Origin: Nicotiana tabacum
Lineage: Eukaryota > Streptophyta > Magnoliopsida > Solanales > Solanaceae
Reading direction: 5' to 3'
Length of the DNA: 64,000 nt
Assembly: GCF_000715075.1 (NCBI RefSeq)
Contig: NC_134084.1
Span: 98,436,411-98,500,410 of the forward strand
Under the pieces are notes generated by a model that saw only the letters and a program-made list of their open reading frames with translations, made no database searches and was not told the origin of the DNA. Positions 44,533-55,655 of this stretch are shown here, in pieces. Made by a program: the position numbers and the translations under genes. Positions within the stretch are counted from its first letter, which is position 1. Each line of letters opens with the position of its first letter.

Positions 44533-45391
44533 GTGGTTAATGAGTTTCCCGATATTGTTTCTGATGAACTTCCGAGTCTCTCGCCAGAGCGAGAAATTGA
44601 GTTTTCTATTGACCTACTACCAGATACTCACCCAATATCTATTCCTCCCTATAGAATGACCCCCAAAGAGCTGAAAGAATTAAAAGAACAATTAAAGGAC
44701 TTACTTGAAAAATGCTTTATCAGACCTAGTACATCACCGTGGGGAACACCTAGGTTATTTGTAAGAAAGATAGATGGTTCCTTACGAATGTGTATTGATT
44801 ATAGGCAACTAAATAAGGTGACGATCAAGAATAAGTACCCGTTCCCGAGAATTGATGATCTATTTGATCAGTTACAAGGTGCCAAGTATTTTTCAAGGCT
44901 AGATTTGAGGTCTGGGTACCATCAGGTAAGGGTTAAGGATGAAGATATTCCGAAGACAACATTTAGGACTAGATATGGGAACTTTATGTTTCGAGTTATA
45001 TCATTCGGTCTGACCAATGCCCCAGTAGTATTCATGGTTTTGATGAACCGTGCGTTCATGACTTTTTTAGATCTATTAATAATTGTATTTATCAATGATA
45101 TATTAGTGTATTCTCGTTCAGAGGATAAGCATGCAGACCATCTGCGTACTGTGCTCAGAGTTCTGCAAGAAGGGAAGTTGTATGCAAAATTTTCTAAATA
45201 TGAATTCTAGTTGAAATCTGTAGCTTTCCTTGGGCATATTATTTCAGGTAAAGACATCCGAGTGGATACACAAGAGACTGAGGCAGTGAAGACTTTTCCT
45301 AGACCCACAACACCGATGAAGGTTCGTAGCTTCTCCGTTTGGTAGGTTATTACAAGAAACTTGTAACGAAATTTTCTTCTCTTCTAAGCAC
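44533..45391 (+). pseudogene. D1 reverse transcriptase with FIND in place of FIDD
   Basis: The frame 44533-45210 is long and clean: [78 protein letters not shown] and [20 protein letters not shown]. The catalytic box reads FINDILVYS, so the first Asp of the pair is Asn and the enzyme would be dead even if translated. A stop after FSKYEF (45210) is shared with D2. The frame resumes as LKSVAFLGHIISG and VRSFS before a non-coding segment. Confidence 0.88.
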
Positions 45392-45875
45392 CTTTGACCA
45401 AAGTGGTATGTGGTGTCTTGCTTGATGTTCTAGAATAACATAAGAAAATCTATGGTGCAAGAAAGTTGAAGAAAGGTTGTGAATAAGTATAAATAGATAT
45501 GTATAGGTAGCAAGCTAAAGTATGGTAGAGCGACAAGGTTCTACGAAGACAGGAGGAAGGATAAGAAAAGATGAGTAACAAGGTAACAAGAATGGATGAG
45601 TCCTTGGGAATAAGTTCATAAGAGAGCTGATGGTTTACCTAAGTTATAGAAGTCTTAGTATAGCCCGAATGAACTCAAGGGAGTCTAAGACTAGTAACGT
45701 TTGGAATAGATAAAATGTTGCCCTAATAGTGGGATAAGGGCGCAATTATAAGGGATAAAAAATGAAGTTTGGGCCTCCAAAGAGAGGAATTTCCTGAATT
45801 GTAAAGGATTAGGATAACCATGTAAGTTAACTCAGAAGGGAACTAGGTTTCAATGGATCGACGCTTGTGAATAGA
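45392..45875 (+). other. Non-coding segment inside D1 pol, between RT and RNase H
   Basis: About 480 bp interrupt pol between KFSSLL (end of the RT connection) and FQALKDRL (start of RNase H). All frames are closed and no repeat termini or target duplication were found. D2 carries the first ~370 bp of the same segment at 61235-61605. Confidence 0.7.
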
Positions 45876-46290
45876 GTTTTCCAAGCCTTAAAGGATAGAT
45901 TAACTTCAACACCGGTTCTAACGCTTCCAGAAGGGACCGATGGTTATGTTATCTATTGCAACGCTTCATGCATTGGATTGCGTTATGGCTGATGCAGCAT
46001 GGTAAGTTTGTGGCTTATGCTTCTAGACAACTAAGAAAGCCCGAGAAGAACTACCCGATCCACGATTTAGAGTTATCCGCGGTGATTCATGCACTAAAGA
46101 TGTGGAGGCACTACTTGTATGGCATTCATATTGATATCTATACGGATTATAAGAGCCTCCAGTACATCTTCAAGTAAAAGGAATTGAATCTACGTCAAAG
46201 GAGATGGTCGGATCTACTTAAAGACTATGACGTTGATATTTTATACCATTAGGGGAAGACAAACGTAGTAGCCGATGCCCTCAGCCATAG
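45876..46290 (+). pseudogene. D1 RNase H
   Basis: [19 protein letters not shown] and [11 protein letters not shown] lead in one frame into 45956-46177: [39 protein letters not shown] and [15 protein letters not shown] stop follows, then QRRWSDLLKDYDVDILYH and NVVADALSH. The catalytic CDAS motif has become CNAS. The domain is absent from D2. Confidence 0.83.
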
Positions 46291-46294
46291 ATCT

Positions 46295-47235
46295 ATGGGT
46301 AGTCTATCGTATTTGCAGCCAGAAAAGAGGGGAATAGCCCATGAGGTTCATCAGCTAGCTAGTCTTGGAGTTCGGTTACTGGACTCAGGTGACGTTGGAA
46401 TTACTCTTCAGGATACGATAACATCTTCTTTAATAACTAAAGTAAAGGAATGCCAGTATGAGGATCACGTGCTAGTTCATTATAGGGATACTACTCTTCA
46501 GAAGGAGAAGAAACCGTTTGAAATTACAGAATATGGGGTCCTCAGATATCAAGGGCGATTATGTATGCCTAATGTTGCAGGACTGCGTTGGCAGGTTTTG
46601 GGAGAAACCCACTATTCTCGTTATTCTATCCATCCAGGAGCAACAAAGATGTATCATGATATCAGGGAAGTGTATTGGTGGGACCAAATGAAAAAGGATA
46701 TAGCAGAGTTTGTTGCTCAGTGTCCTAACTATCAGCAGGTTAAAATTGAACATCAGAAACCCGGTGGATTATTGTAGGCTATACAGATTCTAATTTAGAA
46801 ATGGGAAGTAATCAATATGGACTTCATCGTAGGCTTACCCCGTACCCAATGTAAGTTCGATTCGATATGGGTGATTGTTGATAGGTTTACAAAGTCAGCC
46901 CATTTTATGCGCGTTAGGACTACATATTCCTCAGAGGATTATGCAAGACTTTATATTAAGGAAATAGTACGACTGTATGGTGTCCCTGTATCTATTATCT
47001 CGGATAGAGGAGGTCAATTTACAGCTAAATTCTGGAGGTCCTTCTTAAAAGGAAGCCTTAGTACGACATTTCATCCCCAGACAGACGGACAGGCTGATCG
47101 TACTATTCAGACATTGGAGGATATGTTACGAGCTTGCATAATAGACTTTAAAGGTAGCTGGGATGATCATCTACTGCTTATTGAGTTCGCATATAATAAT
47201 AGCTACCATTCCAGTATTCAGATGGCTCTATAGAA
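46295..47235 (+). pseudogene. D1 integrase
   Basis: The frame 46295-46777 has ITEYGVLRYQGRLCMPNVAG and the zinc finger HYSRYSIHPGATKMYHDIRE, then FVAQCPNYQQVKIEHQ, where the first-pair spacing is kept but the second Cys is Tyr. After a stop, 46817-47233 has [40 protein letters not shown] and [18 protein letters not shown]. The third catalytic residue is Asp (QADR) where Glu (QSER) is usual. A short deletion lies before LSTTFHPQ. Inactive on several counts. Confidence 0.86.
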
Positions 47236-47824
47236 GCTCTTTACGGACGAAAGTGTAGGTCGCCTATAGGGTGGTTTGATGTTAGAGAATCTGGATTGCA
47301 CAGGCCAGACCTGGTTCAGCAAGCCATAGAAAAAGTAAAGCTTATCCGGGATTGACTATTGATAGCTCAGAGTTGTCAGAAGTCATATTCTGATGTGCGG
47401 TGACTAGATTTAGTGTTCGGGGTTGATGACTGGGTGTTCTTAAAGGTGTCGCCTATGAAGGGTGTGATGAGGTTTGGCAAGAAAGGAAAACTTAGCCCAC
47501 AGTATATTGCGCTTTATAGGATCATTCGGAAAGTGGACCGAGTAGCTTATGAGTTAGAATTGCCCTTGGAATTGGAGTATGTCCATCCGGGTTTTCAAGT
47601 ATCTATGTTACAGAAGTGCATTGGCGATCCTACCCGAGGCAATTCCGGTTGCCATTCTAGGCCGACAAATTTGCATGCTACGGAATAAGGAGGTAACATC
47701 CGTGAAAGTATTTTGGAGGAACAACAATGTGAAAGAAATGACTTGGGAGGCCGAGGAAGACATGAAGTCTAGATATCCCTACTTATTTCCTCCTCCAGAG
47801 AAGGATCCGACTGAGACGTCATAA
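47236..47824 (+). pseudogene. D1 post-integrase region and chromodomain
   Basis: 47413-47688 carries VDDWVFLKVSPMKGVMRFGK, KGKLSPQYIALYRIIRKVDR and YVHPGFQVSMLQKCIGDPT, the conserved integrase C-terminal block. After a shift, 47690-47824 has TSVKVFWRNNNVKEMTWEAE and EDMKSRYPYLFPPPEK, a chromodomain-like end. The segment before 47413 has several stops, some shared with D2. Confidence 0.82.
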
Positions 47825-48027
47825 CCTCAAGGTGCGTGTATGAATTCTTGTGCTAGCTATTGTTATTGGTCGCGTGAGGCCATCGTCGTTATTAATGATT
47901 GTGGTCATATATGGCATTAAATTACTAGGTTTCTACAAGAAGATTTGGTAGTAGCGTTGTTACAAAGGCGACTCTACCAAGGTTATATAAATCCTAGAGA
48001 GTTAAACATTCAAGGACGAATGTTTCT

Positions 48028-48040
48028 AAAGGGGGAATGA
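48028..48040 (+). other. Polypurine tract of D1
   Basis: AAAGGGGGAATGA immediately precedes the LTR start TGTTACATCT. Confidence 0.75.
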
Positions 48041-49609
48041 TGTTACATCTTGCATTTTCATACGTTAAAATTTCATTTTCAGTTAACCGACGCAGACTCG
48101 GGGATGAGATCATCTTGACTTTAACGTACTTATGCTATTTATAACAAGCGATAAATAAGTGTATGAAGGATAAATGGGTGCACGGATTAAAGAAAACGGG
48201 TTTCGTTGAAAGTGGCCAATTTGGAATAAAATATGGGTCGAGCGATAATACCTGATAATTATGAACTTGTATCATGCAAGGTACCATATGACCACAGTAG
48301 TATAATATATAAAGTATATATGAAGTATTTTAAAAATAAATAGAATTTTAAGTAATTTGTGGTAATTTTTAAATTATGCGGGTAATTGATTAAATATTGG
48401 GTAACAGGACATTACCTAGTTAACTAATAAGTGGATAAAAATTAATAAATTACCTCTCTCCCCCCCCCATGTGGCAAGAAGCCACACACCTAGAAAATGA
48501 CTAAGTAGTCATGATTCTAGGTGGCCACCTATGAGTTAAGTTAAGTCTTTCCTAGACTTGTAAAACTTTATCCAATTCTTAGTTTCAATTATGTCATTGA
48601 CTTGAAACCAAGAAACAGAAACATTTCGTTCAAATTCCAAAGGTAAGAATTGACACCCCATCTTTCCAATTTCAATTAATGAAACAACATTTGCATTCTT
48701 TGGTTTTAAAAAAACCAAAAACGTGAAAATGCAGAATCATTTTGTCCAAAGATTCAAATCTATAAGCAAGGTTTCGTTCAAAACCAGAAGTTGAAGCTTC
48801 ATCCTCCCATACCAACGTGTTTCACGAAAGCAGAAGATTCATTTTGATCAAATAATTCAAGGAACAGGTATGTTAAGGCCCTCCCTTCTTTCTTTTGGCA
48901 TGGTCCAAATTATACTAAAGAAATGAGCAAATACACAGTTTTCATAAATTGCTCTATTCATAGAAATAGCAGGGGTGTCTATATTCTTGATTCCCCATGA
49001 AAAATATTATTATCTTTTGTTCATGGGTCTTTGAATAATACACAGTTGAAAAAGTTTATCCGGAAGGAATATTGAGATTATTAAGTATTTTTCATGCATT
49101 TCACTCATTTATACATGTGCATTGACCCATGACCAGATGGTGTTATATACGAGTATATATATATATATATATATATGGAATACGGGAAAAAAGTTACGGC
49201 GTTATATACACACCACCAATTGATCATCTACTATATGATGATGATGTTGCCACAGTGGCTGAAATATGAATCAGACTGTAACACCCTGTAAATTTGGATC
49301 GGGTATGAATGAGTTAAAGGAGTAGTAAGGTTATATTTTGGTCATGTAAATTCCCATCGGGATGTTTATGTGTGAAAATAGTTATTTCAAAATCAAGATG
49401 GAAAGTGAGGTGCATAAGATTTGACAAAATCGACTAAGTTTGCAGAAGGTTCGTATTCTAGCAAGGTTTAGTGAAAATATATAAGGAATATTGGAAAACG
49501 CAAAGCAAAAAAGTTGTAGGCCTTTGAAATAGCTTTCCAACGATATATTATGGAGCCCGAACGGATCTCTGTGCAAAAGGTTATGCGCATTTTACAGAAC
49601 AGTATATGA

Positions 49610-49720
49610 TATGCGCGCCGGTAGCGCGGCCGCGCTAATTTTGAGGCAGTGTTACTGCCGTTTAGTGCGGTCAGTAGCGCGAGCAGGCCTCCAGATGTGC
49701 GGGCGCGCTTGTGGGGGGTC
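49610..49720. repeat. CpG-dense segment with 14-bp palindrome in E LTR
   Basis: AGCGCGGCCGCGCT (49623-49636) is a perfect palindrome, and several other GCGCG strings lie within 100 bp, in otherwise AT-rich DNA. The 3' LTR has the same palindrome at 56014-56027. Confidence 0.8.
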
Positions 49721-50854
49721 GTTTTAAAGCTATATTTCGTCCCCCACAGCCGCAAAACATAAACACTTGCTCTAGAAAGAGGAACTCTCAAAAACCTAAC
49801 TCCTTAAGGGTCCTTCCACCACCCAAGGTTAGTTCTAATGGTGATTCTAAGTTAATTTCAATATCCCAATATCTTATTAACATGGGTAAACCCCCCATAT
49901 CATTAGATATTCGTTTGGAGCATCATTGTTGAGAGAAGAAACCCTAGAACCCAAATTCAAGAAGATTGAACGTCAAAAAGGTAATGTCTTCACCCTTTAA
50001 TTGATTCTAGCATTGGATTAATGATTATTGACTCAATTTCATGAGATATAAGTTGATGGGTTTGATAGAAAAGCTTAAACAATTATAGGTTTGGCTTGTT
50101 GATTGTTGATTATTGGTTAAGGGTGTTATTTACCTTATGGGTGATAAAGAATAATGTTGATTATAACTATTTGAGACTTTAGAATTTATCTAGGAGCAAG
50201 AGAATGGGTTATTGGGTGTAGAAACACCATTAATAAGGACTAGGAAGCTTTATGCCGCCAAGTGTTTGAGAAAATTCCTAAGTGATCAAAACATGAGTAT
50301 TATTGCTAATACGGAATCCCTTTGACTTGTATTGATATAGATTGAAGTTGAAGGGGTTGGCGAATGTTGTATTATGCTCAAGAGCAGGAAGTTAAGGTAT
50401 GTGAGGCCAACTCTCTATGTTTGGGAATATTAATGATTCTCCCTACACTACATTTCTTTTATGAAGTATCAATTGCCTCAAAAATATAGTTAAGCCTAGT
50501 TCCTTGAATAGTAGTAGAGCTTCTATTCTCTACCTTCATAAATCGTTCATGACTTTCATTCTGAACGTTGTGAGCTCAGTGCGTATTCAATATAGACTTG
50601 GGCTTGATGCCCCCGAGTTTTAGTATAGATTACTCAGTATGCCATAAACAGTTGAAGTTTCAGTGTTCATAATCAGTTCAAGAATACATGTCTCAGTCTA
50701 GTCCTATTCAATATTCCAATATTATGTAACTCAGTGTGATCTAGTATTCCAGTATTATGTAACTCAATGTGATTCAGTATTTCACTATCATATATTGAAG
50801 TATGATAATTAGTTCATGATTTTAAATCCCTGAATGTTGAGTACTTGTATTTGG

Positions 50855-51050
50855 GCATGAGGCCGCAGTTTATACTTTATGTATCTTTGGGCGTGAGGCC
50901 GCAGGTTATGCTTTATGCATCTTTGGGCCTGAGGCTGCAGTTATTGCTTTATGCATTTTGGACCTGAGGTCGCAGTTATGTATACGTATAGTTAGGCCCG
51001 AGGCCGCAGTTTGTGCACATATATATATTGGGCCTGAGGCCGCAGTTTAA
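50855..51050. repeat. Tandem array GGGCCTGAGGCCGCAGTT in E 5' LTR
   Basis: Six units with period about 26-44 bp repeat TTGGGCCTGAGGCCGCAGTT with short AT spacers such as TATGCTTTATGCATC. The matching array in the 3' LTR is at 57241-57440. Confidence 0.85.
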
Positions 51051-51111
51051 TATTTAGATAAACCGGTTGTTCATCATTCAGAAGATGGAGTATTCATATC
51101 CTTACTTCCTT

Positions 51112-51300
51112 TCAGTTCAATTATTAGTTACCGTTCAGTTATCGGCTATCATATCAATTACTAGTTATCAGTTCAGTTATCAGTTATCAGTTCAATTGCC
51201 AGTTATCAGTTCAATTATCAGTTATCAGTTATCATTTCAGTTTCAATTTGAATAGTTATCATTTCAGTTATCAATTATAAATTCTCAGTTATCAGCTTAG
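51112..51300. repeat. CAGTTATCAGTTATCA field in E 5' LTR
   Basis: Overlapping copies of CAGTTATCA and TCAGTTCAATTA fill about 190 bp, and the 3' LTR repeats the pattern at 57510-57690. ORFs here translate to Ser/Tyr/Gln repeats only. Confidence 0.8.
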
Positions 51301-51828
51301 TTTCAGTTTCAACATTTATAATTCTTTCTTTCACTTGCTTTACATACCAATACAATTCAAATGTACCGACGTCCCTTTTCCCCGAGGCCTGCATCTCACA
51401 ATGCAGGTTATGATTTACAGGTCGACAACGCAGAGCGCTAGGATTCTCGTACCAGCTAATTGGTGATCCCCACTTCTTTCGGGGCATTATCATTACTTTA
51501 CAGCTTTTCAGTATTTATAGATAGTCAGTGTTTTCAGTACTTCAATAGAGGCTTCATAGACTAGAGTAACAGTTAGACAAAGTCACGGGCTTTTCATATT
51601 AAGCTATGTTGGCTACAAATATGTTTCAAAATTGTATTACTATTTCCGCATTTTGATTTATATCATCCAGACTTTCAGTATATCAACATATGTTAGTTTA
51701 TCTTCCGCATTCAGTATGTTATGATACCACATGTTGATTCAGCCAGCCAGTTGGTTCGCTCGGTCACATGTAGTCAGGCACCGAGTGTCGTGTTATGTCC
51801 AGGCCCAGGTTCGGGGCGTGACAAAGTT

Positions 51829-51840
51829 TGGTATCAGAGC
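51829..51840 (+). other. Primer-binding site of element E
   Basis: TGGTATCAGAGC lies five bases after the LTR end and matches the complement of the initiator methionine tRNA. Confidence 0.9.
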
Positions 51841-54060
51841 ACTAGATTCAAGATTCCTAGGGAGTCTATGAAGCCGTGTCTAGTGGAGTTTCCTTTATAT
51901 GTGTGTGCTGGCCACTCATATAAACGGTTAACTACCAAGACATCTAGGATTGTCTCATCTCTTTCTACTCTAGATCGTGCCATGAAGCTTAGAGCAATAG
52001 TTAACCTTCTCTTCCTATCGAATTCAAAACGTATTGGATGCCCAAGCGATGCGCAGGATAAACCTAAGGTCCTAAAGAGGATAATTGCCCATTGGGGTAT
52101 AATTATGGAGTACAGGTTGGTAAATATGAGACTTGAGAGGATGTTAAAAGCGGGATGCAATGGATAGTAGTGCAGATTAGAGCATAACCTTATCAGAAAG
52201 TACAAAAGCAGTTATCATGTCTTATGGTTATCAGTTTACCTCAATTTTCAATTATACAGTCTTTAAATTAGCAAGTTTATGGTTATTCAGTACGCCAGTA
52301 TTCAGTTATATGGTTACCAAATATCCATTTTCAGTGTATCAAAATTTCTGGTGACTTGTGAGTATACAGTGATGCATATGGGTTCTCAAAGAAAATGTAA
52401 GTAACAATGATTATAGCGAAATCTTCGCATGTTTTAGGGATTAAGACCCAAGACTCACCGGATGGTGCATGAAGTGATTTATCAGATGTGTGTGGTAGTG
52501 TATCTGTATGTCAGACCCTACAGTGCAGCAGGTTAAGAATTTGACCGCAAATGACCTAGAATTGGTCATTATAGTTTTGGAAAAAAGGGGAGACTAAGGG
52601 GAAAATACCTAGGAGTCAGAAACGTTTGTTATTACCAAAGATGTGATTTCGTACAACTCATGCAAATGACAAGAAGATATGATGTATGAAATGAGAACCA
52701 AGAGAAGCCAATATTGAATTTTAGGGAATGATTTTAAGTTTTTTAGAATTATTCAAATCAGAACTAGAGGTATCACGCTAGTAAGCTACTATAAGAATCA
52801 GCTATTGACATAAGATAAAAGATATGGCAGTTCCTCCTTAGGTTATGTGACTAAGTGATTACCGCGAATGTTTATAGTATGATATGATTTTGTATTATAT
52901 AGAAAGTTTGGGGTTAGATATTCTAATTTTGTTTAAGACAGACAAATTTCCCTAAGTGTGATCCATGTACATAGTTAAAAAAAAATGATAGTGTGTGGCA
53001 AAAGAATATGGTCAGATAATGAGGGAATTTAGGAGTAACCTTATGCTTCATTTTAGTTATTCAAAGCAGGAGAAGAAAATATGATGCTAGCAGGTGGTTA
53101 GTAAAAGGATATTAAGTAAGTTTCGAGTAGATACAATGAATTTGCAATTTCAGCTGAGCTGGTAGAGGTGAGATTTGATCCACTTAGCCAGGTTATCTCT
53201 AGTGAGTGGATGACAATTTGAAAATACCGAACGTATGTGTCAGAGCCCAAAGAGTTTAAGTTAAACCCTAAGTATAGTGGTAGTGGAAAACAATCAGCTA
53301 GCAGTGAGAGAGCAAACTATAGAAGAATAGCCTTTAGGAATTATCAAAATGTGATTTCTCCAGGATTGACAGTATGGGCAGAGTTAAATCATTACGATTA
53401 TGTAGGATAGTTCTGTAAAGATAAGCTTTCCGTTTACATAAATAATTTAGTTTTTCCTAGTAAGAAAGATTTCTCAGAGGTATGTTGGGAGATGAGTCGT
53501 CATTAACGTAAAGTGCAAAGAGTTGCAGAAGATAAAGAAAGTTGTGTGAATCCCGGAAAAAAAAAGGAAGGATCCGAAAGTATAAGACCTTTGGTCTAAA
53601 GGGTGATGTGAAATTTTTTTGTAAGTCCAGTTAGTGATTTGAAACCCAAATAGTCAGCATGGGATATGAAAAAGAAAATTAGTTCGCTAATGAGGAAAAA
53701 TTGTATAATTACCACAGGGATTATGTATAGCATGTGTAAGAAAAGACAAAGTGAGTAGAATGATCACCGAGCTTAGTTATTGATGATAAAGTGATCAAAC
53801 AAAAGCTATAAAATCATGCCTATTTATGTGTTATGAGGGTAAAGCCATTGCACGGGACTCTAATTGTGGAGTACAAGTCAAAGACTTAGATCGCAACAAT
53901 GCTATAAGTGTTTTCAGGAAGTGCTTAGAATGATAATCAAGTATGGGAAGTGTAGCTCATGATTGGGACAGACAAGAGAACTATGGTGAAATAATTTCAC
54001 CACTTAGCCAAGCAAAGAGTTTGGCTTTCGGATTCTAAAGATGGTGGAATTATTGTCCAG
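51841..54060 (+). other. Element E internal region without recognisable coding domains
   Basis: About 2.2 kb where gag, protease and RT would be expected. The short ORFs (for example 51841-52167) carry no gag or pol motif that I can identify. It is either unrelated filler or gag-pol decayed beyond recognition by eye. Confidence 0.5.
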
Positions 54061-55240
54061 AATAGAATTTGTCCTTCCTTAGTAGCCGAAGTGAAGAAGA
54101 AACGGTTTGATGATCCCTACGTGTTGCAGTTGAAAGAGTAGATTCACAAGTATAAAATGATGGCTTCTAAATAAGGGGGAGATGATGGCACTTTGAGGTA
54201 CCAAGACAGATTGTGTGTTCCAGACATAAATGGACTTAAAGAAAGAAAATCATGTTAGAAGCCCATAATCCCAGATATTCTTTCCATCCAGGTTCCCCAA
54301 ATATGCATCATGACCAAAGAGATTGATTGATGTAACGACATGAAAAAAAAAACGTCGCAGACTTTGCGGCCAATTGTCTGAATTGTCAGCAAGTGAAAGT
54401 CGAGCAGCAAAACGTCTAGTGTTTCATCCCAGGATACATATACTTTTGAGTGGAGATGGTAAATATGGAAATTTATTACGGGATTATCTTGCTCATTTTA
54501 AAAGCATGATTTGATTGGATGATCGTAAATCGACTTACCAAGTTAGCACGCTTCTTGCCAGTAAAAACTATAGATTCTGTAGAAGATTATACTGAGTTTT
54601 ACATTCAAGAAATCGTCTGATGTATGGGACTCCATTGTCCTTCATTTCGGATGGTGGTGCTCAGTTTAAAATGAACTTTTAGAAGTCCTTGCAGAAAGGA
54701 TTAGGCAGAAGTTTTTCATCCTTAGAAAGACGGCCAGGCAGAGCGCATTATTCAAACAATTGAGGATATGTCCTTGATGTTAAAGTAATTGGGATAATCA
54801 CATACCTCTCATTGACCTTGCTAATAATAACACCTACCATTCTAGTATCAAGATAGCACTATGAGAGACTCTGTATGGGCAAAGGTGTAGATTGCCAATT
54901 GGTTGGTTCAAAGTTGGTGAAGAGGAATTGTTGGGACCAAATTTAGTCTATCAGGCAATGGAGAAAGTTAAGTCGATTCAAGAGCATTTGAATAAAACTC
55001 AGAGCCACCAAAAGTCCTATTCGGGCGTACGACATAGAGACCTAGAGTTTCAAGTTGATGATTGGGTGTTTCTGAAAGTCTCATTTATGAAAAGCGTTAT
55101 GAGATTTGGGAAGAAGGGGAAGCATAGTCTCTGCTATATTGGGCCATATAGATTCTTGCAAAGGATCGGTCAATTTGCTTATGAGTTGGAGTTGCCACCA
55201 TAATTAGTGGTGGTACAACCAGTATTTCACGTGTCATGTT
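54061..55240 (+). pseudogene. Element E integrase remnant
   Basis: Broken frames give GTLRYQDRLCVPDINGLKE, FAANCLNCQQVKVEQQ, VNRLTKLARFLPVKT and KDGQAERIIQTIEDM. A cleaner stretch at 54892-55203 then reads PIGWFKVGEEELLGPNLVYQ, FQVDDWVFLKVSFMKSVMRF and YIGPYRFLQRIGQFAYELEL. This is a Ty3/gypsy integrase from zinc finger to C-terminal domain. The final VFHVS block runs straight into the repeat array at 55245, so the chromodomain end is gone. Confidence 0.82.
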
Positions 55241-55244
55241 ATAA

Positions 55245-55560
55245 CATTCAAGTTTCCAGTACTCAGATACTCATGTCAGTTCAGTACTCAGATACTCATG
55301 TCGGTTCAGTAATCAGATACTCATGTCAGCTCAATACTCAGCTACTCATGTTAGTCCAATACTTAGACATTCATGCCAGCTTAGTACTTAGATTACTCAA
55401 GTATTCGTGCTAGTTCAATATTCATATATCCATGTTAGTTCAGTATTCATGTATCCATGACAGACCAATATTCAGTCAATGCAGTAGTCATTCAGTTCAG
55501 TATTGCAACAGTTCAGTAATCTGGTATTCATTTAATTTAGTATACAAGTGTTAATGAAAG
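55245..55560. repeat. Tandem array CAGATACTCATGTCAGTTC downstream of E integrase
   Basis: Units of about 28-31 bp (CAGTACTCAGATACTCATGT and variants) repeat some ten times, decaying towards 55560. It lies between the integrase end and the polypurine tract. Confidence 0.8.
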
Positions 55561-55640
55561 TTCATGTTTCCACTAGACCCGTTTAAGGTCCGGAGTTAGC
55601 AGAAGTTATAGTCAGGACAATCATTCGAGGACGAATGATC

Positions 55641-55655
55641 CCAAGGGGAAGATAA
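55641..55655 (+). other. Polypurine tract of element E
   Basis: AAGGGGAAGATAA lies just before the 3' LTR, where the plus-strand primer is expected. Confidence 0.7.

Larger units (their letters stand above)
49277..51823 (+). repeat. Element E 5' LTR (2547 bp)
   Basis: It runs from TGTAACACCC to GGGGCGTGACA and matches 55656-58211 throughout with a modest number of substitutions. It contains a GC-rich palindrome (49623-49636), a GGCCTGAGGCCGCAGTT array (50855-51050) and a CAGTTATCAGTTATC field (51112-51300). Confidence 0.93.

Noticed and set aside
49382..49932. ORFs in the E LTR, also present at 56043-56295
   Set aside because: They recur only because the LTR is duplicated; frames carry no known domain and differ in length between copies.
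51067..51255. Ser/Tyr/Gln-repeat ORF in the E LTR
   Set aside because: A translation of the CAGTTATCA repeat field.
51721..52205. ORFs on both strands across the E LTR/primer-site boundary
   Set aside because: They span the LTR end and primer site, carry no gag motif, and overlap each other; most likely chance.
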